DNA of 64,000 bases from Bifidobacterium crudilactis (GCF_000738005.1 NZ_JHAL01000002.1:124001-188000), one strand, 5' to 3'; shown: positions 9,681-19,069, counted from the first letter of the stretch. The notes: generated from the letters alone by a model not told the origin. Numbers and translations: made by a program.

Positions 9681-10220
9681 ATGGCATCGCATATTGGTAA
9701 GCTCCCTGTCGCCATTCCGGCAGGTGTGGACGTCGCAATCGACAACGGCACCTTCTCGGCCAAGGGACCTAAGGGTACAGATTCGTACGTTCTCCCTGAG
9801 GGCATCACCGGCAAGATTGAGGATGGTCATATCATCCTTACTCCTGAAGATGATCTCAGGCCTACCCGTGCACGTCACGGTCTGAGCCGTTCGATTATCG
9901 CATCGATGGTTCAGGGTGTGCATGAGGGTTTCTCGAAGCACCTGATGATCGTCGGAACCGGTTACCGTGTGGTAGCCAAGGGACAGGGCCTCGAGTTCTT
10001 CCTTGGATACTCCCACACGATCACCGTGAATCCTCCCGAGGGCATCTCCTTCGAGCTCCCGAACGCGAACGAGGTTATCGTCCGCGGAACGGACAAGCAG
10101 GTCGTGGGCCAGGTCGCCGCGAACATCCGCAAGCTTCGCGCTCCCGAACCCTATAAGGGCAAGGGCATCAAGTACGCGGACGAGCACATCGTGCGCAAGG
10201 CCGGAAAGGCTGGTAAGTAA
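9681..10220 (+). CDS. rplF: 50S ribosomal protein L6 (uL6)
   Basis: 179 residues. The two related alpha/beta domains are present, with the C-terminal signature [14 protein letters not shown] near residue 155. L6 sits near the sarcin-ricin loop and the factor-binding site. ATG 9681 follows GAAAGGAGAGC. Confidence 0.97.
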   Translation: MASHIGKLPVAIPAGVDVAIDNGTFSAKGPKGTDSYVLPEGITGKIEDGHIILTPEDDLRPTRARHGLSRSIIASMVQGVHEGFSKHLMIVGTGYRVVAKGQGLEFFLGYSHTITVNPPEGISFELPNANEVIVRGTDKQVVGQVAANIRKLRAPEPYKGKGIKYADEHIVRKAGKAGK

Positions 10221-10222
10221 GC

Positions 10223-10594
10223 ATGACAGTCCGAATTTTGGGCAAGGGAAAGAACGTGGCTCGTCTGCGTCGTCACGCCCGTCTGCGCAAGCACGTCATC
10301 GGCACTGCCGAGCGTCCACGTCTGGTCGTCACTCGTACGAACCGCAATGTCATCGCGCAGATTGTCGATGACAGCAAGGGCGTCACTCTGGTAAGCGAAT
10401 CGACATTGACTGCATCGTTCTCTGATTTCAAGGGGACCAAGGCAGAAGCAGCCAAGAAGGTTGGCGAGCTGGTTGCCAAGAAGGCTCAGGATGCAGGCAT
10501 CTCTGCCGTCGTGTTTGACCGCGGTGGCAACAAGTATCACGGTCGCGTTGCAGCGGTAGCTGAGGGCGCACGTGAGGGAGGTTTGGCACTGTGA
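10223..10594 (+). CDS. rplR: 50S ribosomal protein L18 (uL18)
   Basis: 123 residues with [21 protein letters not shown] and the C-terminal [24 protein letters not shown]18 binds 5S rRNA with L5. Its stop overlaps the rpsE GTG by four bases (GTGA), so coupling is likely. Confidence 0.97.
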   Translation: MTVRILGKGKNVARLRRHARLRKHVIGTAERPRLVVTRTNRNVIAQIVDDSKGVTLVSESTLTASFSDFKGTKAEAAKKVGELVAKKAQDAGISAVVFDRGGNKYHGRVAAVAEGAREGGLAL

Positions 10595-11349
10595 GCGAGA
10601 ATCAGAATACTAAGGAAACTCAGGTGGCTGGAGAATCACAGAACACCCAGAGCGCTTCTGACAACCGCAACGACAACCGCAATGATGACCGCAAGGGCGG
10701 CCGTCGCGGTGGTCGCGGAGAGGGCCGTCGTGGCGAGGGTCGCCGTGGTCGTCATGACCGCGATGACAATCGCGACGAGCTGCTCGACCGCGTAGTCACC
10801 ATCAACCGTGTGGCCAAGGTCCACAAGGGTGGTCGTACCTTCAGCTTCGCAGCTCTCGTGGTTGTGGGCGACGGCAACGGAACCGTTGGTGTTGGCTATG
10901 GCAAGTCCCGCGAGGTTCCTGCGGCTATCGCCAAGGGTCAGCTGGATGCCAAGAAGCACATGTTCACTGTCCCGCGCGTTCGTGGCACCGTCACCCATCC
11001 GGTGATCGGTCACGAAGCAGCCGGTACCGTGCTGCTGCGTCCTGCCGCTCCGGGAACCGGCGTTATCGCCGGAGGTCCGGTGCGTGCAGTACTCGAGTGC
11101 GCTGGCATCAGCGACATCCTCAGCAAGTCCATGGGGTCGGCAACGGCCATCAACATGGTTCGTGCGACGGTTGCGGCGTTGAAGCAGCTCGAAGAGCCGG
11201 AAGAGATCGCGGCTCGCCGTGGTCTGACTCTCGAAGAGGTTGCTCCCGACGCGATGCTTCGTGCTCGCGCAGAGGGCATCGCCGAGGCTCGCAAGGCTCG
11301 TGAAGAAGCCAAGGCCAAGGCAGCCACCGACCAGAAGGAAGGTGAGTGA
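10591..11349 (+). CDS. rpsE: 30S ribosomal protein S5 (uS5) with long N-terminal extension
   Basis: 252 residues from a GTG overlapping the rplR stop. Residues 1-~62 are low-complexity (Asn, Asp, Arg, Gly repeats such as [18 protein letters not shown]). The S5 core follows ([40 protein letters not shown]), and a charged helix ends the protein. E. coli S5 is 167 residues. S5 contributes to decoding fidelity and mRNA unwinding. Confidence 0.96.
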   Translation: MSENQNTKETQVAGESQNTQSASDNRNDNRNDDRKGGRRGGRGEGRRGEGRRGRHDRDDNRDELLDRVVTINRVAKVHKGGRTFSFAALVVVGDGNGTVGVGYGKSREVPAAIAKGQLDAKKHMFTVPRVRGTVTHPVIGHEAAGTVLLRPAAPGTGVIAGGPVRAVLECAGISDILSKSMGSATAINMVRATVAALKQLEEPEEIAARRGLTLEEVAPDAMLRARAEGIAEARKAREEAKAKAATDQKEGE

Positions 11350-11534
11350 TGGCGAAGCAGATCAAGATCACACTGACCAAGGGATTGGTGAATTCCAACA
11401 TCAAGCAGAAAGAGAATGTTCATTCTCTCGGACTGCGTAAGATTGGCCAGAGCGTGACTCGTGAGGACACTCCTGTTTACCGCGGTATGGTGAACAAGGT
11501 TCGTCATCTGGTCACCGTCGAGGAGGTTGACTGA
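11349..11534 (+). CDS. rpmD: 50S ribosomal protein L30 (uL30)
   Basis: 61 residues from ATG 11349, which overlaps the rpsE stop (TGATG). A GTG three bases upstream is possible but would add one residue that L30 normally lacks. The motif [29 protein letters not shown], read in segments, is typical. rplO follows after two bases. Confidence 0.96.
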   Translation: MAKQIKITLTKGLVNSNIKQKENVHSLGLRKIGQSVTREDTPVYRGMVNKVRHLVTVEEVD

Positions 11535-11536
11535 CC

Positions 11537-12007
11537 ATGGCTACCAACACTGAAGAACAACAGGTCGAAATCCTGCAGATGCACGATCTTCGTCCGGCTC
11601 CGGGTGCCAAGAAGGATCGTACCCGCGTCGGCCGTGGTGAAGGCTCGAAGGGTAAGACCTCAGGTCGTGGAACCAAGGGCACGAAGGCTCGTTACCAGGT
11701 TCGTCCAGGCTTTGAGGGTGGACAGCTTCCGCTGTACATGCGCCTGCCGAAGCTGCGTGGTTTCAAGAACCCGTTCAAGAAGCAATTCCAGGTGGTAAAC
11801 CTGTCGGCACTGTCCGTACTGTTCCCGAAGGGTGGCGATGTCGATGTCGAGGCATTGGTCGCCAAGGGTGCGGTTCGTAGCGGATATGCCGTCAAGGTGC
11901 TCGGTGAGGGCGAAGTGTCCGCACCGTTCACACTGAAGGGTGTGAAGGCTTCGGCTTCGGCCAAGGCTAAGATCGAGGCAGCAGGCGGCTCGATCTCCGA
12001 GGACTGA
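11537..12007 (+). CDS. rplO: 50S ribosomal protein L15 (uL15)
   Basis: 156 residues. The Gly/Lys-rich N-terminal RNA-binding arm [21 protein letters not shown] lies at residues ~32-53, and the C-terminal globular domain carries [33 protein letters not shown] (read in segments). It is the last gene of the spc block here; secY follows only after 407 bases. Confidence 0.96.
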   Translation: MATNTEEQQVEILQMHDLRPAPGAKKDRTRVGRGEGSKGKTSGRGTKGTKARYQVRPGFEGGQLPLYMRLPKLRGFKNPFKKQFQVVNLSALSVLFPKGGDVDVEALVAKGAVRSGYAVKVLGEGEVSAPFTLKGVKASASAKAKIEAAGGSISED

Positions 12008-12041
12008 TTTTCGGTCCCAAGGGGATGAGTACCATACTGCA

Positions 12042-12079
12042 GACAATGACCTTCCCTGTTATCGGGGGAGGTCATTGTC
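12042..12079 (+). terminator. Hairpin after rplO
   Basis: GACAATGACCT pairs with AGGTCATTGTC around a 16-base loop, 34 bases after the rplO stop. The following bases (GTATATACGG) are not a U run, so this is a weak terminator or an RNA-stability hairpin. It separates the ribosomal block from secY-adk. Confidence 0.5.
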
Positions 12080-12414
12080 GTATATACGGGATTGCCCGCA
12101 TGTGCGTGTGTATGCGTATGCGTACGTGTATGTAATCTCGGCTCCATATGTTGTTCTGTTTCGGGCAGGGTTCTCTCGGAATTGCCTTCCGGTGGCACGT
12201 CCCAGCGCACTTCCCAGGCAGGAAGCAGTGGAGAGAACACTGTAATACAGCGGATACGAGCGTCCTGGACAACATGGCGTACCGCAATTGCGCGAAGAGC
12301 GGCTAGACTCGTATACTAGTGTGTCGGCATACGTATTGATTCGGTGATTGTTGCCAAGGGGCAGCGGGAATCAAGTCAATGCTTGCTTTGGATGCTTACA
12401 GGGAGGAAACCCAG
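12080..12414. other. Intergenic region before secY
   Basis: 335 bases without a supported gene. It opens with an alternating purine-pyrimidine stretch (12100-12132, repeats of GTGT, GCGTAT and GTACGT). A secY promoter should lie here, but no convincing -35/-10 pair was recognised. Confidence 0.4.
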
Positions 12415-13743
12415 GTGCGGACCTTAATCCAGGCCTTCAAGACCAAAGAGCTCAGAAACAAGATTCTGTTTGCCTTTGGCATCATCATCATCTATCGCAT
12501 AGGCTCGTTCATTCCTACTCCGGGAGTGGACTACAAGGTCGTGCAGGAGTGCATCACCTCCGCGAGCAGCGAGGACTTCATCGGGCTGGTGAATCTCTTC
12601 TCGGGTGGCGCGTTGCTGCAGCTGTCGATTTTTGCCTTGGGCATCATGCCATATATCACGGCATCAATCGTTGTCCAGTTGCTGAGAGTGGTGATTCCTC
12701 GCTTTGAGGCCCTGCACAAGGAAGGGCAGTCCGGCGAAGCCAAACTGACGCAGTACACGCGTTATCTGACCATCGGACTTGCCGTGCTGCAGTCCACGAC
12801 GATTCTGGTCACCGCCCGTTCCGGCGCGCTCTTCAATTACGCGTGCAGCGGTCAGGTGATTCCGGACAGCTCTCCCTGGAACCTTCTCGTCATGGTGCTG
12901 ATTATGACCGGTGGTACCGGCCTGATTATGTGGATGGCTGAGTTGGTCACCGACAAGGGCATCGGCAACGGCATGTCCGTCTTGATTTTCATGTCCATCT
13001 GCTCCGGCTTCCTGCCGCAGCTCTGGGAGATCGGTTGGGGCACCAACGGTACGAACGGTGATTGGAAGAAGTTCGGTATCGTAACGGCAGTGCTTCTGGT
13101 CATTCTGGTGTTCGTGGTCTTTGTCGAGCTTTCTCAGCGTCGTATCCCCGTGCAGTACACACGTCGTATGATCGGACGCAAGATGTACGGCGGTTCTTCA
13201 ACCTATCTGCCGTTGAAAATCAACATGTCGGGTGTTATCCCGCCAATCTTCGCTTCTTCGATTCTGGCCATACCGACCTTGATCGCACAGTTCGGGAAAA
13301 CCGATCAGAGCTGGGTGACGTGGATCAACAACAACCTGGCCAGCACGACCTCCGTCTGGTACATCGGTCTGTATTCGCTGATGATTGTGTTCTTCTGCTT
13401 CTTCTACACGTCGATTACCTTCAACCCTGACGAGACCGCAGACAACATGAAGCAGTATGGTGGCTTCATTCCGGGCATCAGGGCGGGTCGCGCGACAAGC
13501 CAGTATCTGACCTATGTGATGAACCGTCTGAACACGGTCGGTGCGGTGTACCTGCTCTTCGTGGCGCTGATTCCTACCGTGCTGATCATGGTGCTGAGCA
13601 TCAGCAGCAAGCTGCCATTCGGCGGTACGACGATTCTGATTATCGCCGGCGTCGGTCTGGATACCTTGCGTCAGGCTCGTGCGCAGACCGAGCAGTTCCA
13701 GTACGCAGGATTCCTCTTCGAGGACAAAGAGCACAAGGCCTGA
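12415..13743 (+). CDS. secY: Preprotein translocase subunit SecY
   Basis: 442 residues from GTG 12415 (VRTLIQAFKTKELRNKILF), chosen because GGGAGG lies 8 bases upstream and family members begin at this point. Ten membrane helices are expected, and the sequence shows the conserved first helix FGIIIIYRIGSFIPTPGVD, plug-region residues (IFALGIMPYITASIVVQLL) and the C-terminal PGIRAGRATSQYL. It forms the membrane channel of SecYEG. It is followed after 230 bases by adk. Confidence 0.97.
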   Translation: MRTLIQAFKTKELRNKILFAFGIIIIYRIGSFIPTPGVDYKVVQECITSASSEDFIGLVNLFSGGALLQLSIFALGIMPYITASIVVQLLRVVIPRFEALHKEGQSGEAKLTQYTRYLTIGLAVLQSTTILVTARSGALFNYACSGQVIPDSSPWNLLVMVLIMTGGTGLIMWMAELVTDKGIGNGMSVLIFMSICSGFLPQLWEIGWGTNGTNGDWKKFGIVTAVLLVILVFVVFVELSQRRIPVQYTRRMIGRKMYGGSSTYLPLKINMSGVIPPIFASSILAIPTLIAQFGKTDQSWVTWINNNLASTTSVWYIGLYSLMIVFFCFFYTSITFNPDETADNMKQYGGFIPGIRAGRATSQYLTYVMNRLNTVGAVYLLFVALIPTVLIMVLSISSKLPFGGTTILIIAGVGLDTLRQARAQTEQFQYAGFLFEDKEHKA

Positions 13744-13767
13744 GCATCCACTTCACTGTTCAGTTCC

Positions 13768-13840
13768 GCGAAACTGTGCAATACAGCACGCAACACACCG
13801 CGTATGGTGGTGCCTAACGTGTCTCCTTGCACAGTTTCGC
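13768..13840. repeat. Family C palindrome, copy 1
   Basis: GCGAAACTGTGCA pairs with TGCACAGTTTCGC around a 47-base loop, between secY and adk. A second copy follows immediately, so the intergenic region holds two in tandem. Confidence 0.8.
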
Positions 13841-13851
13841 TGTATGTGGCT

Positions 13852-13920
13852 CGAAACTGTGCAAGTCAGCATCTGAAGGTCGAGATTTCCGCAACCTGAC
13901 GTGCTTTTCTGCACAGTTCG
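13852..13920. repeat. Family C palindrome, copy 2
   Basis: CGAAACTGTGCA pairs with TGCACAGTTCG (one base shorter) around a 46-base loop. It ends 53 bases before the adk ATG, so it would lie in the adk leader of a read-through transcript. Confidence 0.75.
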
Positions 13921-13973
13921 TGGTGGATGAGTAATGCTTCACCGTATCAATAGACAGCAAAGGATTAGCAATT

Positions 13974-14531
13974 ATGAGATTACTGATTATGGGACCACAG
14001 GGAGTCGGCAAAGGCACGCAGGCAGAGCTCCTGGCCAAGCATTATGACATTCCCGCCATCTCGACAGGAGATATCTTCCGCTACAACCTGAAGAACAACA
14101 CTCCGCTGGGGCAGGAAGCCAAGACCTTCATGAACAAGGGCTTGCTCGTTCCCGATGAGCTGACCAATAAGATCGTCAAGGACAGGCTGGCCATGGAGGA
14201 TGCGGCCAAGGGGTGGATTCTCGACGGTTATCCTCGAAACGCCGCTCAGGTCGAAGCTCTCGACACGATGCTCGAAGAGCTGGGAACCCCGCTCGACAAC
14301 GCCATCGCGCTGACTGCAGACCGCAGCGTACTGATGGAGCGCATGACCAAGCGTGCCGAAATCGAAGGCCGTGAGGACGATACCCCGGAGGCCATCGCCA
14401 AGCGTCTCGATGTCTACGAGCACGAGACCGCGCCAATCCTTGACATCTATCGCACCCGTGGCAACCTCGTGGAGGTCGACGGCGTAGGCGAAATCGCGGA
14501 CATCTCCGCCTCCATCATCGCCAAACTCTGA
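13974..14531 (+). CDS. adk: Adenylate kinase, short-lid type
   Basis: 185 residues. The P-loop is GPQGVGKGTQ at residues 7-16, the AMP site STGDIFRYNLKNNTPLG near 31-47 and the catalytic arginine region LDGYPRN at ~83-89. The lid is short (ERMTKRAEIEGREDDTPEAI), as in many actinobacteria. It interconverts ATP+AMP and 2 ADP. In related genomes infA normally follows; here a 17.4-kb accessory island intervenes, beginning with a palindrome 18 bases after the stop. Confidence 0.97.
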   Translation: MRLLIMGPQGVGKGTQAELLAKHYDIPAISTGDIFRYNLKNNTPLGQEAKTFMNKGLLVPDELTNKIVKDRLAMEDAAKGWILDGYPRNAAQVEALDTMLEELGTPLDNAIALTADRSVLMERMTKRAEIEGREDDTPEAIAKRLDVYEHETAPILDIYRTRGNLVEVDGVGEIADISASIIAKL

Positions 14532-14548
14532 TTTTTCGGGTCAACAGC

Positions 14549-14621
14549 AGATAACTGCACTAAAAGGATAGCTTTTCGCTCGATTATTCACCGAAAAGCT
14601 ATCCTTTTAGTGCAGTTATCT
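14549..14621. repeat. Family A palindrome, copy 2
   Basis: The arms read AGATAACTGCACTAAAAGGA-TAGC and its complement. The usual GGACAGC has become GGATAGC, and the opposite arm carries the matching GCTATCC, so pairing is kept. It lies between the convergent adk and antitoxin genes, and the antitoxin stop codon (14616-14618) is inside it. It marks the left edge of the adk-infA island. Confidence 0.9.
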
Positions 14622-14897
14622 TTTTAGCGTGCTCATGGCGATGACCCAGTTGCTCACCACTCGATCTCCGTGCTGCCATCCTCGAGCTTCTCCGTCGAGT
14701 GCCTTGAGGATGGACGCGTTCATGTCTGGAATGGAGGAGAGGTACAGGGTCTCCTGCATGGAGCGCCAGTCGTCTTCGCCGATGAGAACGGCGTTGCCTC
14801 GTTTGCCGACGATAGTGTACGGCTGTGATTCCTCGTTGACCTGGTCAATCAGACCGAACAGTGTTTTCCTTGCATTCGTCGAATTGATGGTTTCCAT
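14616..14897 (-). CDS. Orphan Phd/YefM-type antitoxin
   Basis: 93 residues from ATG 14897, preceded by AGGAGG at 7-base spacing; longer in-frame extension upstream lacks a better signal. The N-terminal METINSTNARKTLFGLIDQVNEESQPYTI (in segments), GKRGNAVLIGEDDWRSMQETLYL match the DNA-binding fold of the YefM/Phd family. The usual partner toxin (YoeB, Doc) is absent on both sides. The last residues (AMSTLKR) and the stop run into the family A palindrome, so the C-terminus, which normally binds the toxin, may have been replaced. It could be a remnant or act as a solitary regulator. Confidence 0.75.
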   Translation of the reverse strand: METINSTNARKTLFGLIDQVNEESQPYTIVGKRGNAVLIGEDDWRSMQETLYLSSIPDMNASILKALDGEARGWQHGDRVVSNWVIAMSTLKR

Positions 14898-15551
14898 GAA
14901 CACGCCTCCTATGACGTGCATTAACGCGTACATAACTGTAATGCGAGCATGTGCGGGCTTAGATTTGTCAGCGGTGTTCAAAGCGTCCTGAGGTGTCGCG
15001 TACTGTAACAGGGTAACGGAGGATTGTGTAGTATTTTTTACAAAGAAGGGGAAGTGATTGGTCCCGCTGGACACCACGCCTGGAGCTGTCAATTCGGTAT
15101 AGTGCACTGGTCATTACTTATATTTCAGGGCTGACACCGAGTGGTGTTGCACTTGTAGATCTGGGCGTTCCTTTCGTTGCCAGATATTGAGTGCTTCCTT
15201 GCGTACAACTTCACTGCATGAGGTGTGTTTCGTTGCAAGGTGTCGCAATGTCCTACGAATGCAAAATGTGAGAAGTCGTGAGTATATAGGATTTAGCAGT
15301 GAATGAACCACGCTGGAGAGCAGTGGGATGATGTAAACGGCAGCACTGTACAAATGTTTATTAGAACAGCACGAGGAGGTACCGTATTCGATTGGAGCAC
15401 GAACATCGGCCCAGGGTTCATGTAGAACTAGCAGATTGCGATTAAGTCAACCTTTTATATAATAGATCGCACATCGGCCAAACTGTTTGTCGCAGAACCT
15501 GTTGATTTGGCTTGCGGAATAGGACTCCGCTCTACTCAAGCAACTATTCCT
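14898..15551. other. Intergenic region between antitoxin and restriction gene
   Basis: 654 bases, visibly more AT-rich than the flanking core genes. The only frame of note is a 79-codon one on the minus strand (15114-15353), with no recognised domain and no good ribosome-binding site. It may be decayed accessory DNA; no repeat of families A-D was seen. Confidence 0.4.
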
Positions 15552-16511
15552 TCAGGATTTGGTGAGTTCTCGGAAGCCTTCTGTGCTGATTCCAGCGGGT
15601 ATATAAAGTTTGATCTTTAACGATGCGCACAGCGCAGTCAAGTCGGGTTCAGGTTCGTTGGGTAGCAGTATTGCCGGTTTAGCGATCGGTGGCAGACTAT
15701 CCGTAACCTGTGTCTTTCGATTATTGAAATTATGGACATAATCCAGCACCTGACCGATTGCCATTCGCACGTGCCCGCGCGAATTCGAGGATTTTGCCTC
15801 AATGATCTCTGCGTCCGTAGAATCAAAAAGGTCGGTGGTGATTTCTCTGCCCTCGACTCGTAGATGAAGATCCAACACGCTTTTGCCTTGTTGTTTCAGC
15901 CACTCGCCGAAGGCTTGTTCTTGTATGTGCTCAAGTTGCTGTGCTCGTTTGCTTTCATAAGAGTGCTCAGGGATTTCCGCGAAAAGAGTGGATTTTGGCT
16001 TCCAATCTTCGCAACGGACGGTGTTATGAAGTGTGTTCAATTGCTTGTCACTATGAGTTAGTTTGCTAAGCAGTCGTGTGTCAGCGCCTTGCGGCGTCAG
16101 ACAAAATGCGTATAGCCTGGGGTGTTCGTTCGTTTGGATGTAGGGAATTTCAGACAGTCCGAATGGTCCGACGTAATGGTATCCACTGTCTACTTGGTAA
16201 ATGAATAGTCGGATTGCACCTCCATTATTTCTGGTGTCCAACAGGGATTTATTGGATCTTTTATCAATTTGTTGATCACCCTGTTTGCCTTGCGCAGCAT
16301 ACCAGTAGTCACCATTTTCTTGTAGGCCTTCTCTGTCTGCATACCCATTTCTCTCGGCTGCGCTTGGGTTGGAAAAGACCAGTACGTCACGCCAACCATG
16401 TGGCCGTGTGATGCCGCTTTGTGAGTTTCCCCCTCCGATCAGGGTAGTGATGTCACGAATGTGTTGGAAAACTTCGCCTGTCCGAATTGGCCATGTGAAT
16501 GCGATACTCAT
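15552..16511 (-). CDS. Probable modification-dependent (type IV-like) restriction endonuclease
   Basis: 319 residues from ATG 16511; AGGAG lies 13 bases upstream. Residues ~8-130 (TGEVFQHIRDITTLIGGGNSQ, SGITRPHGWRDVLVF, NNGGAIRLFIYQVDSGYHYVG) resemble the SRA-like base-flipping domain of ScoMcrA-type enzymes. The C-terminal half has a PD-(D/E)xK-like core: D227, then E238-A-K240, followed by a helix with RMAIGQVLDYVHNF. This arrangement predicts cleavage of DNA with modified bases. It stands alone, with no methylase, as expected for type IV systems. The domain assignment is by eye and should be checked by profile search. Confidence 0.65.
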   Translation of the reverse strand: MSIAFTWPIRTGEVFQHIRDITTLIGGGNSQSGITRPHGWRDVLVFSNPSAAERNGYADREGLQENGDYWYAAQGKQGDQQIDKRSNKSLLDTRNNGGAIRLFIYQVDSGYHYVGPFGLSEIPYIQTNEHPRLYAFCLTPQGADTRLLSKLTHSDKQLNTLHNTVRCEDWKPKSTLFAEIPEHSYESKRAQQLEHIQEQAFGEWLKQQGKSVLDLHLRVEGREITTDLFDSTDAEIIEAKSSNSRGHVRMAIGQVLDYVHNFNNRKTQVTDSLPPIAKPAILLPNEPEPDLTALCASLKIKLYIPAGISTEGFRELTKS

Positions 16512-16821
16512 AGTCCAATTATTACTCCTAGACGTCATGCCACGGGTAGTAGGTATCATTGCGGGCGCCGTTGGCATGATGATGCCGAAAGCCATATATG
16601 TGAGCATGTGTATGGTGGCGTTTGCTATGTCGGTGTCGTACACCAGGCTGTGCAGGTCGGTGATACGCCGCGAGGAAGTCATAGAGGAATTGCAGTCAGC
16701 TGACTATGTCTATCTCAATGCTCAACACAACCAAAAGCACACTATGCTGTCAATATAAAATTTGACGTGGTGCATGTTTTACAATACTGTGTAAAAGTGT
16801 TGTATACCTCAATCTCCTAGC
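16512..16821. other. Region between restriction gene and poly-G tract
   Basis: No supported gene. It contains TTGACG (16763-16768) with TACTGT 17 bases further on, and a second possible -10 TATACC at 16803, which could be the pilus operon promoter just upstream of the poly-G tract. Confidence 0.35.
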
Positions 16822-16831
16822 GGGGGGGGGG
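16822..16831 (+). promoter_or_regulatory. Poly-G tract of 10 upstream of the pilus operon
   Basis: Ten consecutive G, 237 bases before the major pilin ATG and about 14 bases downstream of a possible -10 (TATACC). Frames entering it from upstream have no start codon, so it appears to lie in promoter or leader DNA. Such tracts vary in length by slippage and may modulate the pilus operon. Confidence 0.55.
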
Positions 16832-17067
16832 TTGCCGGTTGTGGCGAACTGTCCACATGTCGATGAAACCAGGTGGTTGATGATGGAGAAGTCTCCGAAT
16901 CTCACTGAATTCAAGTCATGCCGTGATGCCTTCGCTACTTCCGGAAGTGGATTGACCGCTCGACAGAGTCGGTTCCCCATTACCAGTTAATCCAATAATT
17001 CTTCACCCGCCCTGGGTTTTCCATACGGGGGAGATGTGGAAATAAATCATTAGAAGGAGAAGAAACG

Positions 17068-18987
17068 ATGAAGACACTTCATCTCTCTCGGAAGGTGACA
17101 ACCTCGCTTGTGGTTGCCGCCTTTGCTCTCGGTGGCCTGGCGGCCGCCAACGTCGGCGTGCAGACGGCACAAGCCGCAAGTACTCCCAAAATCACACTGA
17201 ACGTTCCGACCAACACCACTGCACGCGACTTTAAGCTGTATAAAATTGGCACGTACGCCGACCCGGTGTTCACCGCTACCGGTGACCTGAAGAGTGTCGA
17301 AGTGGTTACGACAACTTACGATGCAGGTTCGGACCCGGCTTTGGGTTATATCAAGCAAGCAGCTATTGATGCCGGTGGCGGCAGTGCCGTCGATGCCACG
17401 AATCCTCTTGGCTGGGTCGCTGCGAACTGGCTGGGATACGGTAGTGCCAGCAACGACACTACTTCGGGTCGCTCACCGTATGCAGGCAGCTTGCAGGATT
17501 TTGCTGCCAATCTTGTGCCCAATGTAGCAAAGCTTATTGATACCGGTGATGTGAAAGACCTGTCTACGGCGGCAACAATCGCCGCGACCAGTAGCGCTTC
17601 TGTTGATGTGACGGAAGGTTTGTACCTGATTGTCGATGTGACCAGCAATTTGAATGGTGGAACCCGTTCGCTGCCTATTATCGTGGGCACGACCGTGTAT
17701 AACTCAACCCAGGACCGCGACGTGGACTTCGTGGATGCAGGGACTGATGGCAAGCCTGTGCTCGGACAGGCAACAATAAAGGCCGTCGATTCCCTTATCG
17801 AGAAGAACATCACCAACGGCGGTGACGCAGACGGCTTCAACGTCGGCGATGCGGTGGATTACGAAATCACTATCCCGGTGCCGGATTTGACCGCGTATAA
17901 CAGCGCGACGTATAGCTTGTCCGATTACAAGTACGACTTCACGGATACCTTCTCCGCAGGTCTTACGCCTCCGGATGTGAACGACATCAAGGTGTATCTC
18001 GGCTCTGATGATGTGACGACTTCGCTGAGTCCGAACAGCATCAAGTTGAATGGTCAGGTGCTGACCATTGAAGACCTCGATGTGCTGTTTGCAGAGGTAA
18101 ATTCCAACGGTATCAAGAACAAAGACTCAGTCCCGGCAGGCACACTCATCCGCATCGTCTACTCCGCGACCATCAACGAGGATGCCGTCTCCAGCTATGC
18201 GCCTTCCGAGCCTGGTGAAGTCAACACGGACAACAGTGCGCAGCTTACCTATTCGAATAACCCCTCCAACACTGACACAGCCACCACGTCACCAACCGAC
18301 CCGGACGTGGTTCCTGTCGCCTATGTCTTCGGTGTGGACCTCACCAAGGTCGATAAGGATGACAACACGAAGAAGCTCGGTGGTGCAGGATTCACCGTCA
18401 AGTATCTTGACGAGGAAACCAACACCAAGATTGCTCGTCAGTTCATCGCGTTGGCTTCTGATGATGCACAGGTCGATTTGACTGTCGACACGAACCCCGC
18501 TGACTCTGTCCCCGACAACATCGCCAGTGTTGACCGTTACCGTCTCGCCACCGCTGATGAAATCACTGAGGGCACCGACACGAACAAGGGCTTGACTGCC
18601 ACCATCTGGTCTCAGAATGACACCACCGGCAAGTTCAAGTTCGAGGGTGTGCAGGCCGGAACCTATGAGCTGACAGAAACCAAGGCTCCTACGGATTACT
18701 ACACGATTGACCCCTTCGAGGTGACCATCACCCCGACGTGGGATGCTGATGGTGAAGTTGTGACTGCAATCGCCTACAGCGTCGGGCATGGTACTCAGGC
18801 TGCCTGGATTTCCGGTGATGGCGAAACCGTGCTCGTCGCCGACCCAGCTGAGACGCTCGCCAATCTGCCCTACACGGGCGGCATCGGCATCGCCATCTTC
18901 CTGATTGTCGGTGCGACCGTCACCATCATCGGTGTCCGCGCACACCGTCAGAGCGCCAAGGCCGAAACGGCAGCCACCGCGGTCTGA
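17068..18987 (+). CDS. Major pilin subunit, LPxTG-anchored (FimA-like backbone)
   Basis: 639 residues. A signal peptide with SLVVAAFALGGLAA and a likely cleavage after AQA-AS (about residue 36) is followed by a pilin N-terminal domain (FKLYKIGTYADP) and isopeptide-type domains (YDFTDTFSAGL). Near residue 533 is a Cna-B-like E-box, YELTETKAPTDYY. The sorting signal LPYTG is at 600-604, then a hydrophobic helix and the basic tail RAHRQSAK. By family it is polymerised by a class C sortase into a surface fibre. AGAAGGAGAAGAAACG precedes the ATG. It is first in the pilin-pilin-sortase operon, and a hairpin after the stop may reduce downstream transcription. Confidence 0.9.
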   Translation: MKTLHLSRKVTTSLVVAAFALGGLAAANVGVQTAQAASTPKITLNVPTNTTARDFKLYKIGTYADPVFTATGDLKSVEVVTTTYDAGSDPALGYIKQAAIDAGGGSAVDATNPLGWVAANWLGYGSASNDTTSGRSPYAGSLQDFAANLVPNVAKLIDTGDVKDLSTAATIAATSSASVDVTEGLYLIVDVTSNLNGGTRSLPIIVGTTVYNSTQDRDVDFVDAGTDGKPVLGQATIKAVDSLIEKNITNGGDADGFNVGDAVDYEITIPVPDLTAYNSATYSLSDYKYDFTDTFSAGLTPPDVNDIKVYLGSDDVTTSLSPNSIKLNGQVLTIEDLDVLFAEVNSNGIKNKDSVPAGTLIRIVYSATINEDAVSSYAPSEPGEVNTDNSAQLTYSNNPSNTDTATTSPTDPDVVPVAYVFGVDLTKVDKDDNTKKLGGAGFTVKYLDEETNTKIARQFIALASDDAQVDLTVDTNPADSVPDNIASVDRYRLATADEITEGTDTNKGLTATIWSQNDTTGKFKFEGVQAGTYELTETKAPTDYYTIDPFEVTITPTWDADGEVVTAIAYSVGHGTQAAWISGDGETVLVADPAETLANLPYTGGIGIAIFLIVGATVTIIGVRAHRQSAKAETAATAV

Positions 18988-19030
18988 CAGAGCAGCTGAA
19001 TCCCCATTCGGTTTCTCTGATAACCACATG

Positions 19031-19069
19031 AAGCCCTCTCTCCTATCCTTCGAGACGGGGAGAGGGCTT
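19031..19069 (+). terminator. Hairpin between the two pilin genes
   Basis: AAGCCCTCTC pairs with GAGAGGGCTT, 44 bases after the major pilin stop. There is no U run, so it is probably a partial terminator or RNA-stability element that would favour the major over the minor pilin. Confidence 0.5.

Noticed and set aside
15114..15353. 79-codon minus-strand frame in the gap before the restriction gene
   Set aside because: No ribosome-binding site and no recognised family; kept only as part of the intergenic description.
16369..16758. 129-codon plus-strand frame near the restriction gene
   Set aside because: Largely antisense to the restriction enzyme N-terminus, with no supporting features.
16822..16990. 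Small ORF reading out of the poly-G tract
   Set aside because: One frame stays open for about 55 codons downstream, but it has a stop directly upstream, no convincing start and no domain.
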